Shown here piece by piece: positions 22,456 to 35,233 of a stretch of 64,000 nucleotides of DNA; position 1 is the first letter of the stretch, and every line of letters begins with the position of its first letter. The DNA is taken from NCBI RefSeq assembly GCF_026210795.1, contig NC_089443.1, positions 2,046,001-2,110,000 of the forward strand, written 5' to 3'. The stretch comes from Rhizophagus irregularis. Lineage: Eukaryota > Glomeromycota > Glomeromycetes > Glomerales > Glomeraceae. The position numbers were made by a program, and so were the translations under genes. The notes under the pieces are model-generated. The model was not told where the DNA came from, searched no databases, and was given only the letters and a program-made list of their open reading frames with translations.

Positions 22456-23580
22456 TACGGCCCTGCCACAAGGGACTTCCTAAGAAGCGCACTATGCTCC
22501 TCCCGTGAAAATTACGCATAGCACCATGCCGTACCACAACCAACCGGTCCTATCGCAGGACTGCAGCAAAACTGGTACCTACGAGCTTACTAAAAGTAAG
22601 CGCCTATGCTCCAACCCTTTCGCATAGTACTATACCGCTCCAAAAAATCCCAGCCAGCCCTACTGTGAGACTGCAGCAAAGCTGGTACTCACAGGCTTAC
22701 AAAGTAAGCACGCTATGCTCCCACCCATGCATAGCATCATGCTGCTCCGATATAAATACCCAATAAACTTACCTTTGGCCTACTTACCCATGCATAGAAC
22801 TTATACCATTTCTAAGAAAGACTGGAAAAAAAGAGAAACCTAGAAAAAAAGTGGAGACCTAAAAAAAAGAGAGAAGATCTAGAAAAATTAGATGATCAAA
22901 AAAGAAAAAAGACTTAACAAAATAAATTAGTCCTACCACAAAGGATGCCTCGCTCGTGCCTATACCGTTCCTAAGAAAATGAAAAACTTGAAAGAAAGAC
23001 CGAAAAAAGAGACCTAAAAAGAAGACCTAGAAAAAAATTGGGATCCTAAAAAAAAGGGAAGACCGAAAAAAAAAGACCTAAAAAAAGACCTAAAAAAAAA
23101 TACGTTTTACACATGCATTTTTTCGAAAATAAATTATGAAATAATCATTATAAATATCACATGATTTCAATATACCTAAAAAATAGAAGACTTAGAAAGA
23201 AAAGTGGAATCCTGAAAAAAGAGAAGACCGAAAAAAGTCCTAGAAAAAAAGAGAAGTTCGAGACTGAAAAAAAGAGAAGACTTAAAAAAAATAAAACCCA
23301 GGAAAAAGCAAAGTCCTAAAAAAAGAAGACCGAAAGGAAGAGACCTAGAAAAAAAGAGAAGTTTGAAAAAAGAGAAGACCTAAAAAAGAAAGAAGACTAA
23401 GTTAACAAAATAAGCTAGTTGGGATACCCCACCCGCGCATAAACTTTACTAAGAAAAATATGAGTTCTGAAAAGCTTGAAAGAAAAAAAACGAAAAAAAT
23501 AGTAAGAGAGGTAAAAGTAAGACCAATAAAAAACCTAAAAAAAGACGAAGTGGAGTTCCTAAAGACCTAAAAAAAATAGT
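22456..23580 (+). repeat. composite dispersed repeat, copy 1
   Basis: It starts TACGGCCCTGCCACAAGG. The first ~340 bp (to about 22795) hold two diverged tandem units of about 120 bp, each with GACTGCAGCAAA.CTGGTAC and GCTTAC..AAGTAAGC and bordered by CTATGCTCC-type words. Up to about 23580 follows an A/G-rich stretch of degenerate GACCTAAAAAAAGA words. In it, a CTAAGAAA segment linked to GAAAGA recurs near 22800, 22970 and 23450. An inverted copy lies at 48700-49674. Confidence 0.75.
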
Positions 23581-24885
23581 TTATATATATAATTTTTTGT
23601 TATACAAACTTTTATGTTCTAGTCTATATCAAAAAATTCAAATCATAAAAATCATAATGACTCATGACTTATTTGATACACGTGAAAACGTGAAAACGCG
23701 AAATAATCAGTTGCAAAAGTGTTGCAAGTCTATTAAATAAATCAATGTTAATATAATAAAGAAAATGAGTCATCATATGTCAAAATTGGGATCAAGAAAA
23801 TAAGTTGATTACAAACATAATATCCGCGATGGTTTGATTTTAATTAGTTAATTAGAACGCGTATTTCAATATATTTAACGTATTTCTTAGTAAGAAATCT
23901 CTATTCTCTAATATCCCATCAGTCCGGTAATGATAAATGTATTTTCATAGATCATTACGTAATAAACTCGCAGTAAAGTTTGGATTTCGTCATTATAAGA
24001 TATTAAATATCATACTTCCTAATTTACCAATTTGCCTTAAAACACTTCAAAAATACATACGTACGTTGTTTTAGTTCATTTATTCTTTCTTCCTTTCCAT
24101 AGAGCAAAAAATTAAAACAAAATTAGTTATTATATAAATGACAATAAGCATTAAAACTTTTCATATACCTTTATAATAAACTACGAACGTGAATAGCATA
24201 ACAATTTGTAGAGACTATTAAGAAGAAATGTCGTCATATATATTTAATAACATATATATATTATATTGCAATATTTTTTCTTTTTTTGGCTGACAATTTT
24301 AGTTCCATATCCATATAAATAATACAATATGACGTTAATATATAATTATTAATTAGAACTTCATTAAAATAATTAATTGCTTTCTCATAACCATCACTAA
24401 CATGTAACGACTTAACGTACTGTACGGTCTGATAGGTCTGATATTACTTAGTTATCCCTAGATTGTTGATCAAATTTCAACGATATCATCTAGCAAACAA
24501 AAGAAGTAATTGAGTATCGCTAACTTGCCGATGACTGATAAAAATTATTTAACGTTCGTTAAAATTAATTTCAATTTATCATTCACATTAAAATTTATTC
24601 CTACTGTGTTTTTAACGTGAAAGCACTACATAATGACAGTATTGATCGTACTTCTCTAGTATAAAAAGATTGTAATAAATTTAAATTACAGTAGGCGTCG
24701 CAATGAAATATAAATTTATTATTTATTAATATATTAAAACATAAATTTATTAGTTGATAATATGAATCTATCTATTTAAAATACATTATTATAATAAATT
24801 TCAAAAATGTCTATATTAAATAATAAATATTGTACATATGTACATATAAATAAAATTTTTTTTTTAATTAGAAGATTAATTTAAA

Positions 24886-27800
24886 TTAATTATTTTCTCT
24901 TGATTTTTCTAACCCTTGCTTAGCGCATTGTTTATACCAATAAATTGCCTGGCCCATATCTTTATCGACTCCATCTCCTTTTTCATATAAAAGAGCAAGA
25001 TTATATTGGGCTACATTACATCCTGAATTTGCCGCCATTTGATATAAATCAAGTGCCCTTTGCTTATTAATATTGGTTCCAATCCCATTATCGTAACAAT
25101 ATCCCAACATTGATATTCCACTTGAATATCCTCCTTCTGCTGATTTTTCAAATAATTCAAAAGCTTTTTTATGATTTTTTTCAATATCATTACCATTTTT
25201 AAACATATAAGCTAGGTTATATTGTGCTACACTATGTCCTAAATTTGCGGCTTTATGATATGATTCAAATGCTTTTTGTTTATTAATATCAGTACCAATT
25301 CCATTATTATAACAATATCCCAACATAGTTATTCCGTCAAGATATTCTTCTTCAGCTGAATGCTTAAATAATTCAAAAGCTTTTTTATAATCTCTACCAA
25401 CTCCTTCTCCGTCTTTATACATATGAGCGAGATTATATTGAGCTAAACTATGATCTAAATTTGCCGCTTTTTGGTATAATTCAAACGCTCTCTGTTTATT
25501 AATGCCAATTCCAATTCCATATTGATAACAATATCCTAACATCATTATTCCATCTGGATGTCCTCCTTTAGCTGATTTTCTAAACAATTCGAAAGCTTGA
25601 TTAAAATCTTTATCAGTACCTTCTCCATTTTTATACATAATAGCAAGGTTGTATTGAGCTACATTATGATCTAAATTGGCTGCTTTTTGGTATAATTCCA
25701 ATGCTTTTTGTTTATTAATATCTGTTCCAATTCCGTTATTATAACAATATCCTAACATCATTATCCCGTCCGAATATTCCCCTTCAGCTGATTGTCTAAA
25801 GAATTCAAAAGCTTTGTTATAATTTTTATCGATACCATCTCCATTTTTATACATATACCCAAGATTATATTGAGCTACACTATGTTTTAATTTTGCCGCT
25901 TTCTGATAAAATTCAAATGCCTTTTGTTTATTGATATCAATTCCAATTCCATATTGATAACAATATCCCAACATCATTATTCCATCCGAATATTCTTTTT
26001 TAGCTGTTTGTTCAAATAATTCAAAAGCTTTTTTATAATCTTTATTAGTACCTTCACCATTTTTATACATGAGAGCAAGATTATATTGAGCCGCAGTATG
26101 TTCTAAACTTGCAGCTGTTTGATACATTTCAAATGCTTTTGGCTTATCAATAACAGTTCCGATTCCATTATCATAGCAGTATCCTAACATCATTATTCCG
26201 CCAGGATGCTCTCCCTTAGCCGATTTTTCAAATAATTCGAAAGCTTTATTATAATTTACATCAACACCTTCTCCATTTTTATACATACAAGCAAGATTAT
26301 ATTGAGCAACATTGTGTCCTAAACTTGCTGCTTTCTCATACAAGTCAAATGCTTTCTGCTCATTAACATTAATTCCAAATCCATATTGATAACTATACGC
26401 TAACATCATTATACCACTCAAATGTTCTCTTTTAGCTGATTGTTCAAAAAGTTCGAAAGATTTCTTATAATCTTTATCAACTCCATCACCTCTTTTATAC
26501 ATAAAAGCAAGATTATATTGAGCTCCTCTATGTCCTAATTCTGCAGCTTTTTTATAATAATGAGCAGCAATTCTTAAATCTTTGTTAACCTCAATACCAT
26601 TCTCGTAAAACCAACCAATTTTAAATATCCCGGCTGCAAAATTCTTTTTGGCTACTTTTTCATAATGTTCAAATGCTAAATTTTCATTCTTTACAGTTCC
26701 AAAACCAAATTGATAATTTAACCCAACAAAAAATTGTCCCAATAAATGATCTTGTTTCGATGCATCAATAAATAGATCAAATGCTTTCTCATTATCTTTA
26801 CTTGCCTCAACTCCAAGATAATAAAAATAACCCAACAAAAAATTTGAATCTGAATTATTTTGATTGTTTAATAACCAATCATAAATTTCTTGTGAATCTA
26901 TTTCATGTTCATTAAAATAATCATCAATATATTTATTACTTAATCCCTTTCCTTCGTTAATTATTTTAAAAATAAATGATACTATTTCGTTAACAATAAT
27001 TTGTTCATTTGATAACGATGATGATGATGATTCTTGAAATGAATTATTAATACTTGAAGCGATACTATTAACGTTAAGTGAATTAGTTTCTTGATTATTT
27101 GATGATAAAGGATTTATAATTGGATGATTCACTAATGTCATATCCGTTCTTCCCATAATTACTTTTAATCTTTCTATTACTTGATATATAGTTGGACGAT
27201 TTTTTGGTTCCCCATCCCAACACTCTAAATTTAAATGAGTAATGTTAATATTATAATATTTATAAATTAGCAACTAGTTAGTTAATATTTTACTTACCGG
27301 TATAAAGGTTTACATAATTTTCAGGCGTACCAGGAACAGTTTCTTCTCTAAGTCCTTCTTTAATATCTATAGCCAAATCGACATCGTATTCTTCACCTTC
27401 GGTATAAAATGGCAGTTGACCACTTGATATTTCCCATAATAATACACCAATACTGTAAACATCACTCTTTTCATCAAATTGTATTGGGGCATCTTTGGCA
27501 TCTTTTCTTCTTCGGTTAGTAAATCTTTTTGGATCAACATAAGGTATTATTCCAAAAAATTTTGATCGTCTGTTAGATGATGATTCAATCCTCTTCGATA
27601 ACCCGAAATCAGCTAACTTGATAGTACCTTGATGAACCAATATATTACCAGAGTGCTATTAAAAATAAGAAAGAAATTTCATTTATTAATTAATGTTAAT
27701 TATAATATAAATTATTACAAACGAGTAAAAAAATAAATTACCAAATCACGATGAACGATTCCTTCATTATGTAAACATGACACGGCAGAAGTTAACTGAT

Positions 27801-28414
27801 AAGCCAGTTTATATTTATCATCCCAGGTAAGATTACTGAAATTATTTTTCAAATATTCGTGAAGAGTACCGCTATCAGCGAACTCCATAACCAACAAATA
27901 TTTTTTTAGTTGATCATTATGATTTTCTAACGAATAAAGAAATAATTATTTAAACTATTTATTTTTTTTTTTTTATCACCAAGTTGAATAATATCTTTTA
28001 AGCATTATTATTAAATATTTTTATCATACCTGGTTCAAATTTTGTTATTCCATAAAAATTAATAATATTACTATGAAATTGTATATCTCTTTGAAGTCTA
28101 AGCTATAAAATTTAAATAGATATTTTTTATTTAAAAAAAAAATTATATAATTATAATAAAATATATATTTTCATAATTACCTCATGAACTATCTCTTTTG
28201 CAGTGATATTATCAAAATTAAAGAAGGATTTTAACGTTAAATATTGATCAGAATTTTTCCATTTCGCACGAAAAACTTTTCCGAAACCTCCGGATCCGAT
28301 TTCTTGAATATTACTAAAATATTTGTATTCATAAAATTTATAAAATCCTTTGGTAATAGATTCTTCAATCCAATTAACCCATTCGTTCGTATTTTCTCCT
28401 TCTTGCGTTTCCAT
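24886..28414 (-). CDS. TKL-like protein kinase with 18 Sel1 repeats
   Basis: Exons (minus): 28414-28181, 28102-28030, 27926-27742, 27655-27298, 27224-24886, giving 1062 residues in frame. Kinase motifs: GSGGFGKV, K62 in TLK (others have ALK), HRD with D163, HSGN, ADFG. A serine-rich linker is followed by 18 Sel1 repeats (about 410-1055), three times as many as in most paralogues. Repeats 4-17 alternate two types. One is AQYNLA.MYKNGEG..KDY.KAFELF. The other is GIMMLGYCY.NGIGT.INKQKA. Together they give a 72-residue (216-bp) higher-order unit repeated seven times. The last repeat has the family cap form. Array growth by unequal exchange of the dimer unit is likely. The catalytic residues are complete. 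Confidence 0.87.
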
Positions 28415-28480
28415 ATTATTATATATCGTGGTTTAATATATTAATAAAATTATTATTTTTGTTCGAATAAAAAATAATAA

Positions 28481-28511
<31 letters not shown>

Positions 28512-28900
28512 TAAATAAATGACTACGGACTTCATTTTAATTAGAAATTCCAGAGTTGGGTACCACAGTTGTACTTCGAAATCACAAATGAGGTCACCAA
28601 TCAGATCAATCTACTATATTTATGTTGGTGCCACAATTAATGCGTAGATGTTTAAATCAGAATTCTTTCGGTACTACGCTTACCGTACCGTAGAACTTTC
28701 TTCAAAAGCTTTTGAATATTGATCTTGATTAAGCTAACTCCGGACAAAACATTTTTATATTTAAAAGTTTTTACAACCATTATCCAAAAGAAAATGATAA
28801 TAAATGACTTAGATAAAAAGCAAAATTTAAATATCGATTAAATGACATTGCACTACATTTATAATATATTAATTTCCAATGAACAGCACGGCTATAATAA

Positions 28901-29372
28901 CTAGGAAACGGGAACCGTTGTAAGTCCGGAGCGAAGTATCATTGTCCGGAGCGAAGCGAAGGACTATATATGTCTACGCACTATGATGATGGAAATAACG
29001 TGTAAATTTTCAATCACGTGAGTTTCTCTGGAATTCCAAGGCGTTATGCTGCTAATCAGCAGAAAATTACCGGAATTCCAAGGCGTTATGCTGCTAATTA
29101 GTAGAATATCGCTACATCTTTATTTATTATACCTCACTCCGGACTTACAACGGTTCCCGTTTCCTAGTAATAGATAAAGATGTTAACATAAGAATGGTAG
29201 CGATTTCTACTAATTAGCAGCATAACGCCTTGGAATTCCTGGACAGAGAAACTCACGTGATCGCAATTTTCTACTGATTAGCAGCATAACGCCTTGGAAT
29301 TCCGGGACACGTGATCGATCATTTTTCATAGTGCGTAGACATATATAGTCCTTCGCATTCGCTCCGGACAAA
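28901..29372. mobile_element. TIR element with 31-bp perfect ends plus an inverted partial copy
   Basis: 28901-28931 and 29137-29167 are perfect 31-bp inverted repeats, starting CTAGGAAACGGGAACC and ending in the GTCCGGAG word. Both sides are flanked by TAA, a 3-bp duplication like that of PIF/Harbinger-type elements. The interior (28942-29112) is repeated in reverse at about 29190-29372, including GGAATTCCAAGGCGTTATGC-type segments and the TAGTCCTTCGC...CTCCGGAC end. The whole block is therefore an imperfect palindrome of about 430 bp. No coding capacity. Confidence 0.75.
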
Positions 29373-29389
29373 AATCGGAGTGAAATTTA

Positions 29390-29730
29390 ATGTTTGCACG
29401 TAATTGATCCGTAATCCGGCCAATCCGGATTGACGCATCCTACATTTTTAGGCAGATGAATCCGTTAGTGAATCCGGATGACAATCCTAGAATTTGATCC
29501 GGATTATATATATTTTTTTAGTTCATTCTCAATTTTCAGTTTGAAAATTTTCTCATGATGGATAAATCTGGATATCCGAAACTAAGAATGAATCCTTATG
29601 GGAATGGACCCTAAATAAAGGATGAATCTGTTGATCTGGATTATCAATAATTATCATCCGGATGGCTGACAGGATCTGGAATGAATCCGGATGACTCTTT
29701 AAAAATAGGATCGGATCACAAACATCAAAA
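29390..29730. repeat. ATCCGGAT-word repeat element
   Basis: A stretch packed with variants of ATCCGGAT/ATCCGT. ATGTTTG followed by TGATCCG lies near the left end, and CGGATCA followed by CAAACAT at the right end, suggesting short inverted ends. I found no convincing target duplication. The interior resembles the element at 58017-58409. Confidence 0.45.
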
Positions 29731-32160
29731 TTACGAAATTTATGCCTATATATGCAATAAAAAAAGGAATAAGCTAAAAAAAAAACAGTTTATATTGTAC
29801 ACACGTCATTTTCACTTTATTTCACATTTTTGAATGATTTGTAAACAAAAAATCGCGAAATTCAATTTATATAGTATGTATAAAATTATTCAGAATAAAA
29901 CAATATAGCAAAAAATCATACATTTGTTATAATATCGTACGATCTATATCCTAACATTTACTAATTTCCTTGATTTAGAGAAAGCAAAGATGGGCTTAGA
30001 ATGGCTTATTATTAATGTGGACTGTATATATCACAAATTCAAAAAGGAAAATTTGGACAAATTAAATTTGAGCAAACATAATAAGGGATGTGAAAAAGTT
30101 TTACCATCTCTATAGATGCTGATTTAAATGTGACTTTGCCGTGACTTTTTCCAAGTTTTTTTTTCCTTATGACACAGCTTTCTGTAACAAACCATTTACA
30201 TATAAATACACTGTTTCACGATTTATTTCTCTTTACCCCATTCTTCCCTTCTGCGTGTCCTTTAATGTTGTATTAGTATTCTTAACATTGGTATACTCAT
30301 ACTATTAAATTTAAAATTTTTAAAAATACATTTAAAAATATTACAAGCTACCGAAAGAATTCTAGAGAAGAGTTGTCTAGTCTTCAATCTAATATTAATT
30401 GCCTTTATTATTTACAAAAAGAGAAAGAAAAAATTTAATATTAAAATTATTTTCATTTCAAAAGTGTCCGAATAAAAACTAGAAAAATGATCATTTATTC
30501 CAGATTTTTTTATAGGGACAATGCCATACTATTGCATCAGATATTGGCTGACCTATCAGATTATGAGGCCATTATGTATTATGCAGTTGTATCAAGTTAC
30601 AGTATATGGCAAATACATTTACCAGATAAAAAAAAATATTAAAGTTTAGCGTTTTTTTTAAAAAAAAGAGAATATTTAAAAGGAGAGCAATATTATAAAT
30701 TAGTCCTTTTTGACCATCATTATTTTTATTATTATATCAGAGTCTAAAATCAAATGTACATATTACTCTAAAGTCTAAACCATAAGATGTGTAAAAATCT
30801 CTTGCACAATCATATCTTTTTTGTCGTAAAAATTCATACGACTTACAGGCCTCATTTAATGAAATCATATGACTGAATGATGCTGTGGAACTGGAACATA
30901 TCCTTGGATGGGACGGGATGGAACAGTCCAGGACTTGGACAAGATATTATTGACGTCCAGAACAACATTTTATTATAAAAGAATATATGGTTTATATATA
31001 GCATTAATAAATTGGAACAATGTCTTGGATAGGAAAACATTTAATACTAAAAAAAGCATAATATAAGGTTCAAATTAATAGAAGAATTGGTTAAATAAGA
31101 AGATAATATTAAAATTTTAAAAAATATCATCTATATAAATGGTATAAATATCATAGTATATGATGCTTTAGCATGTGCAAAAGAAATATAGTATTAAGGC
31201 TTAAAGGATCATTAGTTTTAAATTAATAATATTACAGATATTCAGAAACTTTCACAAAAACAATTGCAGTAAATATGATTAAAGTAATCATACATAGTAG
31301 GTAGGATGTAGATAAATTATTAAAGAATACTGTATTCTCCGGATTATAAGCACCACTTTTTTAAGGGGAAAATCTTACTAAACCTATTTTTTTAACATTA
31401 CGCGAAGTCGTGAACACTATTTTTCTTCACAACACGCGATGCCAAAAATTCAACATTCATCTATTCTCCAGTGAAAAACTTGCAACATGCAAATCTTCAT
31501 GGTCAAAGAGCTGCACGTTAATTTTACTATTGATCATTCGATAATTTCTCGTTAGAACAGGAAGAAAAACTCAAATCAGCAAAAGGAAAAAATCGGCATA
31601 TTGGTGCAGAAAGAAAAGCACGATTTCCTGAAGCTGAAGAAAGTTTAAAGACATGGGTATTAGAATTTCGAATGGATGGTATTGCAGTAACTCTTAACAT
31701 GGTTAAATTTCACATGAAAGAAATTTTAATAAAACAGTTTGCCCATATCCAAATGGTGAAAATTAAACATTGGTTTTATGGTTTCTTAAAAGGAGTGGGT
31801 TATTTATGCGACGTAAAACAAAAATTGGCCAAAACTTCCTGCTCATCTTAATGACAAACTTCTGGAATTTCAACGGTTTATTATTAAAAAACGGAAACAA
31901 TTTGAATATGAACTCGATCAAATCGGAAACACCGATTTATTTTGATATGGTTGGAAATTTACCAAATTACCACCTAACGTTATTTTTAAAGATAAACAAA
32001 TGCCAAAGAATTTACCTTCTGAAATTTATTGTATTGATGCATCCAAAAGGATATCTGGAATGAAAACGTGGTTTAATAAAGTTTGGTAAAGGAAGAAATG
32101 AAACCAATAAAAGAAAATCACTTCTTGTTATGGATAGTTTTGAGGGCCATAAGACGGATG

Positions 32161-32422
32161 CTATTAAAATATCTTCCCCAGTATCGCCAGAAAATTTTTT
32201 CACCCCTACGTGACCCTAAATAATTTGTCACCCGTGTCACATCCCTCCACTTTCTCATTTTTTATAAGTATTCTGGGGACTTAGATTTTTTTCGGTGTCT
32301 AAAATCCTATTCGTCACACGTTATTCGACACATAGTTAATTTCTTAATTCCAGCCAAATCTCATAATGCCGGCCAAAGTCACGTGGGGGTGAAAGGCGAT
32401 ACTGGGGTAGATCTATTAAAAT
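32161..32422. mobile_element. 242-bp TIR element nested in the transposon
   Basis: The element is 32171-32412. The ends are ATCTTCCCCAGTATCGCC and, inverted, ATCTACCCCAGTATCGCC, 18 bp with one mismatch. It is flanked by CTATTAAAAT (32161-32170 and 32413-32422), a perfect 10-bp duplication typical of Mutator-like elements. No coding capacity. It splits the transposase reading frame after DAIK. Confidence 0.8.
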
Positions 32423-32435
32423 ACTGCACTCAATG

Positions 32436-33187
32436 ATAATACTGATTTGGCAGTCAAAGCGCATGCGGACGATCAATATAATGATAAAAAAATTATTAAA
32501 ATTCGATCCAGTTTCTTTTAAACGAAATCGTAAAATTAGAAAAATATTCCGTTGACGAAACAGGATTAAAAAATTATTCAACAACGAAACTTTTGGAAGA
32601 TTGTTAGTTGATAATCATAGTTTGACGTTTATCGATATTATTAAGGGAGTTTTCCTTTGAAATTATCTGAATTCTTAATGGAAGTGGTCAAGATGAATGT
32701 AAAGGATAAAATTAAAGTATCCACCTCCTTTTTGAATTTTTGTTATGACGAAACGAAATTAATTTGGAATGAAAGATGTGAATTACAGATAAGAAAAGAA
32801 AAAAGGTTAATGATAAATAAGAAGATGAAATTTAAAGTAGGAGGAGCTGGTTATAGGTATTCAGTAAATAATAGAAGTATATCTTTGCGTGTAAAAGCTA
32901 GTATATATTTTAATAAGAAACCTTTGGATTTTATAATACATGTTATTCAGGTTATTAAGTATAGTTTTTATTACTATTTTTCATTTTTCTTTCGTTTTAA
33001 ATTTGTGTTCTTTTATTTGCCCTATTAATAGAGTAAGTTTTTGATTTTATTCCGTTTAACCTGGTTTATTGGGAATGTTTTAATTTATTATTACGTTCTA
33101 AGTATCTAATTTAGTATTATTGTGTAGTTAATTTTTAGCTTTAACTTAAAATCAAATTTGTTAACCAGTTAATAATACTGATTTGGC
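32436..33187 (+). mobile_element. 720-bp retroelement-like insertion with 16-bp target duplication
   Basis: ATAATACTGATTTGGC occurs at 32436-32451 and 33172-33187, and the host transposase frame resumes after the second copy. The insert carries an open stretch (about 32550-32840) that reads LTKQDLKNYSTTKLL and further on IWNERCELQI, then an AT-rich tail without poly(A). A long variable duplication and one-sided truncated coding sequence suggest a 5'-truncated non-LTR retrotransposon. The protein match is only my impression of reverse-transcriptase C-termini in this lineage. Confidence 0.6.
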
Positions 33188-33689
33188 GATCATTCCATGT
33201 TTGCCTTAATAAGCCGTTCAAGGACAAACTTCGCGAAAAATGGAATATTTGGATGAGTTTGGGTCAATTTACTTACAATAAAGGTGGAAATTTAAGAAAG
33301 CCTGGCTATGATGTTATTTGTAAAATGGATACTTGAGACTTTGGCAGAAATTCCAAAAGAAATGATTGTAAAGTCATTTAAAAAGTGCGGTATTAGTAAC
33401 GCAATGGATGGGTCAGAAGATGATTTATTTGGACAGGATGAGAATGGCGAGGAAATTGATGAAAATGAAAGGGAAATTGTGGGGAAATTGTAGATAAAAA
33501 TAGCGATTCAGCTGATGAATTAGATGAATTTGAAGATGAAGATATTGTTTTTTTAAAAATAAAATTATAAATGTAATAAAAAAATTTTCAAATTCAAGGT
33601 GGAACTTATATTTATTTTTCAAGTTTTTTTCCTTAAGGTCGGGGTGATGCTTAAAATTGGGCGATGCTTATAATCCGGAGAATACGGTA

Positions 33690-35194
33690 TAAGATGTATA
33701 GTAGTTAAGCATTTAAATACAATGTTATATTATAACAGAATATATATTTAATAATTTGGAAACTATTATTAAAGTTGTTAACAGAAATAATTTTACAAGA
33801 AAAAAATATTTTTGCATAATCACGTCATTAAATTTATTATATGAATGGGATCTAATTATTATAATTTACTATGTGTATACTTAGTATCATTATCTCTATA
33901 CAATAAATCGCATTATATGAAAATTAACAGCACGGATTTGTGCTACTTTGTCATTAATATATTATTGATAAAGTTGCAAGATTTTAATAATGCGATTAAT
34001 AAAATTTCTGCCTGTGTATAAATCAATTGCCTTTTTCTAATTTATATTAAGATTTTTTCTTTTTAAAGAATATGACAAAATTTATTTGTTTGATATTGTT
34101 TATGAACTAAAGCCAAGTGAAGTTATAAGAATATTATCGAACTAAGATTTTTCTAATCAATTTGCATCTCGATAAGATACATTAATTTATGCATGTTCTA
34201 TAAAGGATGAAATTGATTTAATAGAGGTAATTATATACTTGAAACAGCTATAAATTGCTTTCATTAACTTATGGCTAAGCCTTCTTTGCTTTCTGTAGTG
34301 TGGTTTCGACTTTGAACTTATTCACGTCGTTCTTATTCCCTCCATGATCTATGAAAATCATCCATAATAAATGCTATGCGGTAAATATAATTCCAGACAA
34401 AATTAATCAATGGACGAAAACTAGCAAGCTTTTAAATAATGGCTTGGATCTCGCTCGTTTGAAGAGCTTAATTAAGTAAGATATTGTAGCAACAGATATT
34501 GATAATTTTGAATTTATGTTGGATTTCACGAGAGGAGTTTATAGTAAGAGTGATAAAACTACTTATTTTTCATACTAGGAATTTATTATATTACTAAATA
34601 CATCGTATATTTATTTACAAAAGCACACGAATAAAAGTAGAATATTTATAAAATTTTTTGTTTAAGCCTGAGCATCTTTGATCATAGTGCTGGCCAGAAT
34701 TAGTGTTTTCTCAGATCGTGCGAGTCTATATTCCTAAATTTGTGTTTTGAATGAAAATTTGAACTTTTAAATAGTGTAAAAAATAAATAAAGTATCCAAT
34801 GTATTAAAAAAATAATTGTTTTAATGTTTTTTAAACATCAAAATAAAAAAAAAGTATAATCTAGAAGCAAGTCTTTTTGTGCGACGCGAAATAATTCCGA
34901 TTCCGATATAAACTAAGTACCTCGATTATCGAACTAACCGTTTCAATTCACAAGATATACCGATAATCTAAACTTATTTATTGCTCTAGCTCTATTAGCT
35001 TTCAGAACACTCTCCATTTCCTTTAAATAGACGTTTCACTATACTTAATTTTCACTAATAAAATGCATTTGTACCACTTGATCGTCACACTTATATATCT
35101 CATCTGGATTGATAGAGAATCATGAACAAATAAATCCAACTTGTCCTACAAGAATTATAAATAAAAAAAACAATCTTTTTTTTTTCTTTTTTTA
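33690..35194. other. intergenic region with a faint coding relic
   Basis: Between the dead transposon and the aminotransferase gene. 34380-34580 (+) contains an open, coding-like stretch (IIPDKINQWTKTSKLLNNG, then after a stop DNFEFMLDFTRGVY) with in-frame stops. It is probably a gene relic of unknown family. The remainder shows nothing. Confidence 0.4.
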
Positions 35195-35233
35195 ATGTTA
35201 AATGATAATTGCACTTCAACGACAACTTCCTAA
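35195..35233 (+). promoter_or_regulatory. upstream ORF overlapping the first aminotransferase start
   Basis: An ATG at 35195 opens a 12-codon frame that ends at 35233. It is out of frame with the ATG at 35202 and overlaps it. A scanning ribosome that starts here would bypass 35202 and could reach the second in-frame ATG at 35313. It could therefore tune the ratio of long to short protein, provided the transcript starts upstream of it. Confidence 0.35.

Larger units (their letters stand above)
20785..24885. other. intergenic region with repeats
   Basis: Contains a possible terminal exon (21416-21601), a G-rich motif (22098-22120) and a long composite repeat (22456-23580), all listed separately. 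23600-24885 is AT-rich with nothing further that I can support. Confidence 0.5.
28415..31327. other. intergenic region with palindromic elements
   Basis: Upstream of the 28414 gene there is an (AAAAT)n microsatellite at about 28470-28517. The large palindrome (28901-29372) and the ATCCGGAT-word element (29390-29730) are listed separately. 29740-31327 is AT-rich without a gene. A GGATGGGACGGGATGG patch lies near 30900. Confidence 0.5.
31560..33570 (+). pseudogene. pogo/Tigger-like transposase pseudogene
   Basis: Pieces in order: a CENP-B-like helix-turn-helix region (about 31560-31735, with GAERKARFPEAEESLKTW); a stretch with FLKR and RRKTKIGQ (about 31765-31830); a DDE core with ETPIYFDMVGN and MHPKGYLE in one frame and LPPNVIFKD in another (about 31925-32070), where the normal catalytic NMDET segment is deleted; GHKTDAIKI (about 32145-32170); NDNTDLA (from 32432, again at 33172); and a C-terminus with KWILETLAEIPKEM and KKCGISNAMDG (about 33320-33420) ending in an acidic tail. 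At least four frameshifts plus the insertions make it non-functional. Matches are from knowledge of the family, not a search. Confidence 0.82.
31328..33689 (+). mobile_element. dead pogo/Tigger-type DNA transposon with nested insertions
   Basis: The element is 31330-33687. The left end CTGTATTCTCCGGATTATAA matches the inverted right end CCGTATTCTCCGGATTATAA, and TA flanks both sides (31328-31329 and 33688-33689), as expected for the Tc1/mariner-pogo superfamily. Inside is a broken transposase reading left to right. Two later insertions interrupt it: a 242-bp inverted-repeat element (32171-32412) and a 720-bp segment (32452-33171), each with its own target duplication. Without them the element would be about 1.4 kb. 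Confidence 0.88.

Noticed and set aside
30852-31040. 62-codon minus-strand frame
   Set aside because: No family resemblance and no exon neighbours in an AT-rich spacer.
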